NCBI GenBank assembly: GCA_021613375.1
Contig: CM038720.1
Coordinates: 11,118,962-11,182,961, forward strand
Direction of reading: 5' to 3'
DNA from: Megaleporinus macrocephalus
Lineage: Eukaryota > Chordata > Actinopteri > Characiformes > Anostomidae
DNA: 64,000 nucleotides
Every line of letters begins with the position of its first letter. Positions within the stretch are counted from its first letter, which is position 1. Positions 12,094 through 64,000 of this stretch are shown here, in pieces. A program made the translations under genes and the position numbers. The notes beneath the pieces are model-generated. The model saw only the letters and a program-made list of their open reading frames with translations. It made no database searches and was not told where the DNA came from.

Positions 12094-13980
12094 AAGATAT
12101 ATAAAATTAAACATTTGTAGTTTGTATAAAAATTATGCAATAAGGACTGTCCTTCCATTGTTGTATACATAGCATCACAGCTTCCATCATAATACTAGAA
12201 GCTAAAACTAAATAGAAGGAAAACTACAACTCTTCCTTTTAAGAAAATTAAATCAAAATAAACCTGTGAATACAATCTTTAAACAAACTGAAGCCAAAAC
12301 TAAGAAGTCAAGCACAATTTGGGTAAAAGCAGAAACTTAGAATGGGAATCTTCTCCGTTTCATTTATTTAATTAGTGAAGTTTTGTGGTTTAAACGTACA
12401 GACAGTCTTTTTGTGTGGTAACCGTGGTACTTTTCTTGTTGCCCAGAAGAGTAATGCTGTTTTTATCCATTGGTATTTTTATAGGTCATTTAAACACAGC
12501 CACTGTCATGTACATGGTCAAAATGATGAATGAACCTAAACAAACATTCTAACATAGCTCAATGTAAAACCTTGTTAGCCTTACATTAAACATGCATTGA
12601 AAGTTAGTGTTTTTGCTTTTTTATGTTACATTAAATTGACTGTAACAGTATATAATAACCCTGATCTGCTGAGAGCGTCTTGACCTGTCAAAGCTCTTAC
12701 TGTGGAAGTTTGGATGAATCTAATTGTGCTCATGATCCATACGAAATCTCATCAGGGTTGCCAGTGTGTCTTATGTCACAATCGCAGTATGTAGAGATAT
12801 AATCACAATATGATATACTATCTTTGATATGCAGCCCTGTACAGCTCTATACCTGTAATTACTGCCTCTCAGGTGGATGTACCCGCATATAAGCAGGGGG
12901 CTAATATTTAACCTTTGAAAACAGTAACTGAGTTTCAGTAACTGAAGAGTTCCAGTGTGTCTTCTGTTCACCTTGCATATTCTAGATGTGTACACACTCT
13001 GAAGAATCCTTCCTCTGTTTGTTGTTTCTTAACACGCTCTGGAATATGCACTCAAAACCATCTAGCGGAGGCCAGACACGCTGGAAATGAAAGTTTTGAT
13101 AGTAACGTATACGAGCAAAGCGTTTCGCTTTTTTCCGCTTTCCTCTGCTTCAGCCCCCAGCCTTCTGTTATTTTAGCTTGAGTTGAGCGCAGTGGAACAG
13201 ACTCGAGGTAGCACTCAACTGAGTCCATTAAAATGCCTTCCTCTGCGGACGCGATCGTTTTTACACACTAAAAGTCTACAGAGCTGCCACATGGGTGGGT
13301 GTCAGAACATACAGTGCAGGCAGTGTGGTGCTGGTGATATGGTTTAGACCTCTGTGTTGTTGTTTTTGTGGTTTTTTATACAATTTGCTTTTGTGTGGTA
13401 CACATTAGGTACAGTATAAATCAGTCCTACAGTCTTACAGACATATAATACTGTCAATATATTTTTGCTTATTACTTTAGTCATATATAACTTACATAAT
13501 AACAAGACTGCAACAATATCACTACGCCTATGCCGATATAAACATACAAAGGTTCAGGGGTTTAATGTTAAATGTAAAGTCGGCTACAGTTTGGAGGTTT
13601 ATCATTTACTTAATAACAGAATCTGGGGCACCCCCCTACTGTGTCTACAGCTGTTCCTTTTGCCTATATGCTTTTAAGAAGTATCTGATTTAAACTAAAA
13701 ATCATGGTAAATAACATTGAGCAAGGTAATGTATTTACTTTGTTCACTTGTTTGACACTGAAAACACACTGAGAGTATAAGTGCTGCTTTTCCATTACAC
13801 AAACACAAAGAAGGCACTGCCATGCAACCCCCCTTTTGGATAATCTTTATTATAATTACCTGAGCTTTTCACAATATTTATTTTAGTTATTTTTGTGATA
13901 TTATTACCTTTCTAGAACCAATGCTACTCGCTCAGAGAATGTACAGCCTGCTGCTTGTGAATGTACATGTGTTTCAATAG
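12094..13980. other. No gene seen
   Basis: Presumed intron or upstream DNA of bmpr1b. A fragment near 12770-12840 carries CAATATGATATAC-type motifs like the MITEs here. Nothing else supported. Confidence 0.4.
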
Positions 13981-14063
13981 AGATGAATGGATCGAAGTAA
14001 CTACATATCGGTATCGGACGACTTTCAGCCTGAATATGCGAACAGCAGTCAGATTTCTCTAAC
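13981..14063. mobile_element. Possible degenerate end of the 451-type hAT element
   Basis: TAGAGATGAATGGATCGAAG and nearby CATATCGGTATCGG resemble the left end of the element at 451. Only a fragment can be seen. Confidence 0.35.
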
Positions 14064-14397
14064 TTAGTGAAAGATTACTGTAGCCCTGTCTCAGCCCCCT
14101 TGATCACATGACACTGTAGTTCTGCACTTAAAGATGGAAAGTTGTACTGTAGATGGAAATGCAGACCTTTTGTGATGGGAGTAAAACTGCTGGCCTTGAG
14201 CGTGCTAATAGACAACGTGGTCAGGCTGGCAGTTTTGTAAGTTCACATTTGGGGTAGCTTCATTAGGAGTTCAGTTTTCCCAACTTTGCTGTCAACGATG
14301 GAGCTGAAATGAACTCGATGTTACAGGCAAACCCAGTGTCACATCCTGCTGTCTGTACGTCTGTCCTATGTGCTTTTGTTTATGTTGTCCTGTCAAG

Positions 14398-14920
14398 CAG
14401 GGGTGGGCGATATGGCCCTACAATAATATCACGATATTTCATGGTATTTTTGCGATAACGATACTCTTGGCGATATGACAAAACATTGAATAATAAAAAA
14501 ACAAGAATACACTACTGCAACAAAATGAAAATTAAATGTTATTATTGCATACGACATATCGTATGCAATAATAACATTTAATTTTCATTTTTTAATATCT
14601 CAGTTAGGGCACACCCCTAACTGAGATATTAAAAAATACAAGAATTCATCAGATTGTAACAGAAGTCAGGGATGCAGAATGTAACGATACTAAATAATGC
14701 ACTCCAAATATCTCCATATATCCAGGACTTAAGTAAAATAAATGATACTGGGCAGATAAAATCTGTCTCTAGTAGATATATAATGGGAAATGAGAAAAGT
14801 GTGAATTTTTCTTTTGCTAAAAACAGTAAAAGTAGTACCTGATGTGATAATTAGGGATGGGTGATATGGCACGATATTTCAGGGTATAATATCGTTCACC
14901 ATATTCAAAAATGTTGGCGA
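14398..14920. mobile_element. GATATGGC-rich repeat family C, copy 1, with compound palindrome
   Basis: Begins AGGGGTGGGCGATATGGCCC and shares over 400 bp with the copy at 26763. It carries an extra inverted segment of ~51 bp (14559-14609) that makes two overlapping perfect palindromes: arms 14522-14554 / 14559-14591, and 14587-14609 / 14615-14637. Exact right border not determined. Confidence 0.7.
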
Positions 14921-15069
14921 TATTACTCCGCCCTCCACCTGTGCTGTGTTATTTTCACTAGGTGTCTTGTGTTTAAGTATCTTGTGTGTCTGTATAAAGC
15001 CTCCCCTCTCACTCCCCTCGTTGTTGGTCATAGTGGTAACTCTGTTGTAGTAGCTATGTCTTTGTAACC

Positions 15070-15190
15070 TGTCTGTTTACCTTTCGTTTTGTTTGCTTAT
15101 TAAAATCCCATTGTCATTTAAAAGCTTGCGTGTGTGTCTGCCATTCCCTGCCTTCGTCTGCTCCTGCTTCAGCTCGACCCGCGTGACACC
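15070..15190. repeat. Possible fish retroelement 3' end
   Basis: The stretch with TTATTAAAATCCCATTGTCA and TTCAGCTCGACCCGCGTGAC resembles, from memory, a dispersed fish repeat end. I could not confirm a family. Confidence 0.3.
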
Positions 15191-16103
15191 CAGTAACATA
15201 CAACAATAATATAAGATCACTTTTTTCTACCCAGACTTGAATGCAGCACAACAGCCCAGCCCTAAGTTAGTATTGTCTGTTGACTAATTGTGCTGAACGC
15301 CCGTCTTTATTAGCCCCCCAAATTTTGATCAACCCACCTTCTGTGTTTAATCTAACTTAGTAACTAAAACAAAAGAAAACAAGGTCAACTTGTGTCATTT
15401 AGACTAAAATTATTAGCATTTTTTGAATCACATGAACACCTTCATTCATCTGAACGGCAATAAAGACTCATCTGGATCATATGAGACCAGCCAGGATGTT
15501 CACAATGCACTCGATTGCATATTACAAGCCACTTCAGTAGCAGTTTCACAAAGGTCAATACCACAGTAACAATTAACACACAAACTATTGTGCAGCTCAA
15601 GTGTAAATATGAAAGATACAGAGTGGAAGAGCTGAAGTGCAGTGCACAGAGATGAGGTTAACATTAATCTACTTGAACTAATGTGTCATTTAAGTGCAGG
15701 TTTCAAAGTGAGCTACTACATAATTCATCTACTGAGCAAGTTATGAGGGATGTGAACTGACTTCATTGCGTAAGAATCATTCAAAACCACACACACATAC
15801 CGTATAAACAGAGCACAAAAAGGCCTTTCTTCATGAGCATGTCCAAGCTAGCCTCTCTGAACAGACCTTGGACTCACCGCAGCTCCGGGCAAGTACGCTG
15901 AGTATGGTTCAGGCGGACCGCTGTTGGTTTTAGGGAACACGGTGACGCTGTCAGAGTTCCTGTCGTGACAGTGCCATGACAAACATGAGCGGAAAAAGTC
16001 ATTTACAGTGTGAACACAACACTCCTGAGATTTATCAGTCTCACTAGAAGCACAAGCCTCCTGCTCACTTTTCTAAAATCTACCAATTTTCTTTCTCTCA
16101 CAG
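15191..16103. other. Presumed bmpr1b intron
   Basis: Leads into the acceptor at 16103. Single-copy-looking; no signal-peptide exon could be identified here. Confidence 0.5.
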
Positions 16104-16106
16104 CCA

Positions 16107-16120
16107 ATGTGTTGGACACC

Positions 16121-16130
<10 letters not shown>
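16107..16130 (+). promoter_or_regulatory. Short upstream ORF overlapping the bmpr1b start
   Basis: An ATG at 16107 opens a seven-codon frame ending TGA at 16128-16130, overlapping the main ATG (16121) in another frame. Its -3 base is C (weak context) while the main start has A at -3. It matters only if transcripts begin or splice so that translation has not already started upstream. Confidence 0.4.
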
Positions 16131-31656
<15,526 letters not shown>

Positions 31657-32560
31657 GGGAGGCCCACGGCAGCTCCGAGAGCGAGGCAGCTCCAGCCCCG
31701 ACCCCGACGCAGCGCAGATAGCGACAGTCTGCTGGGGGACTCCTCTGAGATGATGCGAGAAGAGAAGAGCGAGGCCCGGGGCTTCATCCTGCTTTCTGTG
31801 AAAGCTCCCCAGCCAGCAGAGAGGAGAGGCACACCAGAGGAGAGAGAGCGCCCCCTGCTGGTGCTTGCTTGACCCTCCTCACGGGCTAACATGAAGGACA
31901 GAGTGGGGAGGGAACACGAGCCATCACCTAAAGCCATTTGTTTGATGTCAGATGTTTCTGTTGCCTCATGTCATGGTCTTCTTGGCTTTTTCTTTTTAAT
32001 CTAATGCTGTTCCACCGCACTCCCTCCCAGGGACTACACAATTTGGTTACGGCCCCACTGAAAACAGTCACAGTAAAATCTTCCTGGAGTGCTATGAGCA
32101 GCCAAACAGCAGCACAGCATTGATTTCTGGTTGTTGAATTGTAACGTCTAAGGTAATTTCCTTCTGTCCTAATGCCGCCCCTTCTTTACACCGACGTGTG
32201 AAACGCTATTATTTTGATTGCTAATGAAGGTAAAGCTGGAACGGTGCAGGCGTGTGGCAGAGACCTACTGTAGGCATTTTGTTACTTTCAGGCCTTTTGT
32301 GTTTGCCTTGTACATACTCGTAACCCAAAATATGAATGTAAATAGTGATACTGAAATGTAATTATGGATTAAGTAAAATGGTTTCTCTCTCGTTTCCCTG
32401 ACCGCTCCCGTTTTTGCTCGTGCCTTATTTAACATGTACTTGTTTTAATATGTGAGGTTACAGTAACACCTGTATGTAAATGGAGTGACTGAATGGTCTC
32501 CTAAGGTTGTATGTATCAGGTTAACATTCCCCCCTAATAAAAAGGCTTCAGATCCTACTT
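31657..32560 (+). other. bmpr1b: bmpr1b 3' untranslated region with poly(A) signal
   Basis: Non-coding sequence after the bmpr1b stop. The first good poly(A) signal downstream is AATAAA at 32536-32541, so the mRNA probably ends within about 30 bases of it. The proximal ~200 bp is GC-rich and then becomes AT-rich. The end is inferred from the hexamer only. Confidence 0.6.
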
Positions 32561-33143
32561 GGCTGCGTCCTTGCCTGCAACTTCAAAGCAGAAATATGTA
32601 TCCAGATCAAAGTAGTACAAGTTTTAACGATCAAAAAGACTGTGAGATTGCTTTAGAGGAAAAAAAACAAAACACAATACTGCTGCCTGCTTATTTTCCC
32701 TCAGTAGCACAAGCAATTATCATCAGCGTAAATAACCACAACCGGCAGCTGTGTAATGTGCTGTAAAATATAAAGTAGCAACAAAGATTATAAACAGGTG
32801 GCCAGGTGGTCAGAAAGAGGCTCTGTTCCCCTGAGGTCCATTTATTTACCAAAAACATTCATCATTTATTTTTACATGAACATTATTCAACCTCTTCTCG
32901 TCCCTTAGAATTAAACAGGCTGCTTTATTACAATGCCTTTAGAACTGACCTCTGATTGGCTGCCCTCTATTTCGCTCATATAAAAAGCATTCCAGGCTCT
33001 TTTCAACTTCCACTTGGGTGGGGCTGGAGCGCTGTAGGGCGAATAGAAGAAATAAATTAAAACTGGTTGTTGGTTATTGTGACTTAAGCAGTTCTTTTAA
33101 GCTTTGTTTTCATATATGGACCATCTGGACTGGAGAGTAATGC

Positions 33144-33175
<32 letters not shown>

Positions 33176-33772
33176 CTCACATACTATCTAACTTATTCTA
33201 AAAAAGGACAAATTAAAGCACACCTGTGATCAGATAAAATATAACTCTACCAACAGTGAAGCAGTTACATAAAGGGTTGGAATTCCATCAAGAAGGTTCA
33301 GGTAGCTGAGAAAACCGGTTTCTGTGGGAGACACTTTCTACCTCAGGCGTGTGCTTTGGACTTTATGACTTTACATGCACCAAAAAAAAAGAACCGGAAA
33401 CACACACTCCTTCCCTCTTAAGCAGGAAAAAGTGGGTTTGCTGTTTGGAGAAAAGTGTGTGTGAGTAGTATCACGTTAAAAGTAACACAATCTAAACTTT
33501 TAATACATTAATTATTAAATATGTCACATACTGCTCTGTACTAAACGGTCCTTAAGTACAACACACTGCGCATCTCAATAATAAGTGAAGGTATTATGTA
33601 ACTATGTGATTTTGGGAGCTGGACCACGCCTGGTTACCTTTACCGACTAAACGTGGTGGGGCAGGGCGCAATCCATGCTAGCAAACATCCTGTTATAGAG
33701 TATATACAAGTATATTATATATGATGAATAAACGACGGTGAGGCTCGAGTTCAGTGTTGCATATAAATATAA
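32561..33772. other. Intergenic gap between convergent bmpr1b and unc5c
   Basis: About 1.2 kb of AT-rich DNA between the two predicted poly(A) sites, with a short (ATT)n at 33146-33175. I see no gene and no clear transposon. The closeness of the two 3' ends allows read-through antisense overlap. Confidence 0.6.
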
Positions 33773-35622
33773 TTTATTTCTTGTTTAAAAATTCTTTCTT
33801 ACATTTTGTACAGAAACTTCACAGAGGAGATGCAAGCTTTTGCAAATTACATCATGAACGTGCCATAAAAGAATAGGTAACATCCTCACTATAAATATAA
33901 TATTCATAGCCATGGGAACTATGGAATGCAACTGCTAGCGCTTTTTTATGCAATGTACAATTTGTTTATAAAGGATGCAGAAGTTGCATAGACAGCTTTA
34001 GAAATTTGGACAACTTGTACAAGAGAAGAAAATGAAGGGTGGGCAAAAAAAAGAAAGTACTGAGGCGCTGCTGATAACTGCAAAATACACTGAGACGGGA
34101 CGGTTGCTTTGTAGAGGGGTCCGGCCGAACTATCATACATGCATCCATCTGCTTTCTCAGGGGTCGGCCCTCTGGTGTACAGCAGCTCTGTCGCGGACAC
34201 TCCGCGTGCAGAACTGACGCTCGGTCTGATTTTTCCCTCGACGTCTGCGTGTGTAAATGTCCTCTCCGCACCTTTTATATGGCTCTCTTCTTTTAAGATC
34301 ACAGAAATGCACAGGCCTCAGACAAGCAGCCCGTGGCAGACACAGTGCGGAGTCCCCGCTGCCACGAGAGCGGGAAAGCTCTAGATTAGATGCACACAAG
34401 TCAGCGTCGCCGATGTCTACAGGTGCTGCGGTATCAAAAATAGCAAAGCGCATGGCTGGACGGTTCCTCTGCGGGATGAGACGTGGGCGTGAGTTCCTCT
34501 GTCCGCTGCATGGTTTCCTGAAATTGTCTCCAGCCACACACGTCCATGAAATGACATATTCAACAGCAGACTGTGAGAGCCAGAAATACAGAACACAGCC
34601 CCGAACGGTGGAGAAACGTTTACAAAAACTCCCGACGGCACGACCTTGCTAAAAAATATTTGGTTCCTATTTTTTTTTATGTCTCTAAATTTTGCGATTA
34701 AATACAGATCACAATGCAACCAAACGCAATTAATAAGAAAATAATAACAGAACTCATATAACAATAACACTGTTAAGCTTTACAGTTACAATGTCCTCCA
34801 ATGCATATTTACAGGCTGCATATTTTGCAAAGTGTGTAGTTGGAGAGAATGTCCACTAGGTGGCACTGTAAAAAAAATGGAAATTAGACAGGAGACACGT
34901 GAAGGGTTAAAAAAAGTTTTAAAAATGGTAGAATTAAAAACAGATACATAAATGGGAATAATAATAAATGAGTATAAATAATGGCGTTATTAAATATTTC
35001 ATCATAAAAGGTATTTTATCAACATCAGATCACTTAGAAGGGGAAACCGTAAGGACTGACACGGGTTGATGGCACTCGTGGATTTGGATGTGATGGGGCT
35101 TTTGATTCTTCTTCTCTGGGGCCCTGCCGACTCTCCTGCCTAGCACTGATTATCCTACACGTTGGAGAAAAAAGTGGAGGAGGTCCAATATCTGGACAGC
35201 AGAAATCACGCGTTTCCTAAGAAACTGATTTGACAAATACAAAAAAAGAAAGAAAGAAAGAAATAAAAAGAAAGAAGAAAAAAGTAAAGACTGTACCAGG
35301 AATCGTACAGACAGGGCTTAAAGTACAACGTCCTTGATTTCCTCCTTTTTTTTTTTTGTTCCTCTGGATTTTGGCCGTTTGAGTTTGAGTCGACTCGTTT
35401 TGGACGTCAAAATGGGAAAGAAAGCGTTTGTCTGTGAGTGGCTGGTCACTTCCTGTCGTGGGCTGCCCGAGGATAAGCTGGGTGGGTTTGCCGCTGTGTC
35501 ACAGTGCCCGCCGCGGCCCACCGTACCGCTGCAGTCTCCGGCCGATGTTCCGGCCCGCCGCTCGGCTCCCGTGATTAATCCGTCGCGCCTCCAAGGGACG
35601 TCCTACTCTCAGTGTATAGATG
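33773..35622 (-). other. unc5c: unc5c 3' untranslated region with poly(A) signal
   Basis: About 1.85 kb between the unc5c stop and a poly(A) hexamer AATAAA (- strand, 33778-33773). It includes a (CTTT)n stretch at 35246-35285 and a poly-A/T run at 35346-35359 as seen on the + strand. Several short frames on both strands here show no protein similarity and are taken as chance. The 3' end is inferred. Confidence 0.55.
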
Positions 35623-63932
<28,310 letters not shown>

Positions 63933-64000
63933 CTATAAGGGGGGGCAAGGGGAGGAGGAGGAGGTGAAAATCAAATTTTACACATCTTGATTGAACAAAG

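Noticed and set aside
14522..14591. Perfect hairpin as a microRNA precursor
   Set aside because: It lies in a transposon copy, its loop is only 4 nt, and the sister copy lacks it; a repair-generated inverted duplication fits better.
16010..16120. N-terminal extension of bmpr1b from an ATG at 16010
   Set aside because: It would read through a good acceptor (ending 16103). The conserved residues begin only after that acceptor, so the upstream part is intron.
33946..34770. Several overlapping 60-140 residue frames on both strands
   Set aside because: They lie in the predicted unc5c 3'UTR, have no recognisable domain, and overlap each other in all frames.

Overview
This is nuclear DNA from a ray-finned fish, very probably a teleost. 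It carries two multi-exon vertebrate genes with GT-AG introns, long AT-rich introns, many (TA)n and (CA)n tracts, and fish-type repeats: hAT and Tc1-like non-autonomous transposons, a tRNA-derived SINE with a tail of TATC type, and large minisatellites. Repeat content faintly suggests an ostariophysan (characiform-like) fish, but the species cannot be fixed from sequence alone. There is no sign of bacterial, viral or CRISPR content.

Layout. About 1-16 kb is repeat-rich DNA upstream of, or in the 5' introns of, the first gene. It holds two hAT-like insertions, a ~3.1 kb pyrimidine-rich minisatellite, a CpG-rich block that ends in a good splice donor (possible 5' non-coding exon), and a ~1.7 kb minisatellite that looks like an expanded transposon terminal repeat. 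From 16.1 to 31.7 kb on the + strand lies bmpr1b, encoding a BMP type I receptor serine/threonine kinase. Ten exons give an uninterrupted 501-residue protein from the internal start to the stop. Its 3'UTR ends near 32.55 kb. After ~1.2 kb of intergenic DNA, the second gene, unc5c (netrin receptor), comes in tail-to-tail on the - strand. Its 3'UTR starts near 33.77 kb and its last ten exons (one probably an alternative cassette) lie between 35.6 and 63.9 kb. They encode the juxtamembrane segment, transmembrane helix, ZU5, UPA and death domains. The exons for the extracellular Ig and thrombospondin domains must lie to the right of the window.

The tail-to-tail bmpr1b/unc5c pair is the same arrangement as in mammals (human 4q22), so this is an ancestral vertebrate linkage. 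The two proteins act in separate pathways: BMP/Smad signalling, and netrin-guided repulsion or dependence-receptor signalling. Nothing in the sequence shows that they work together.

No previously undescribed gene system was found. The observations most worth a second look are structural. They are a minisatellite apparently born from a Tc1-like terminal repeat, a compound perfect palindrome inside one transposon copy that is absent from its sister copy, a (UG)n tract in place of the polypyrimidine tract at the last bmpr1b exon, a cassette exon next to the UNC5C membrane helix, and a conserved reading frame upstream of the usual BMPR1B start.
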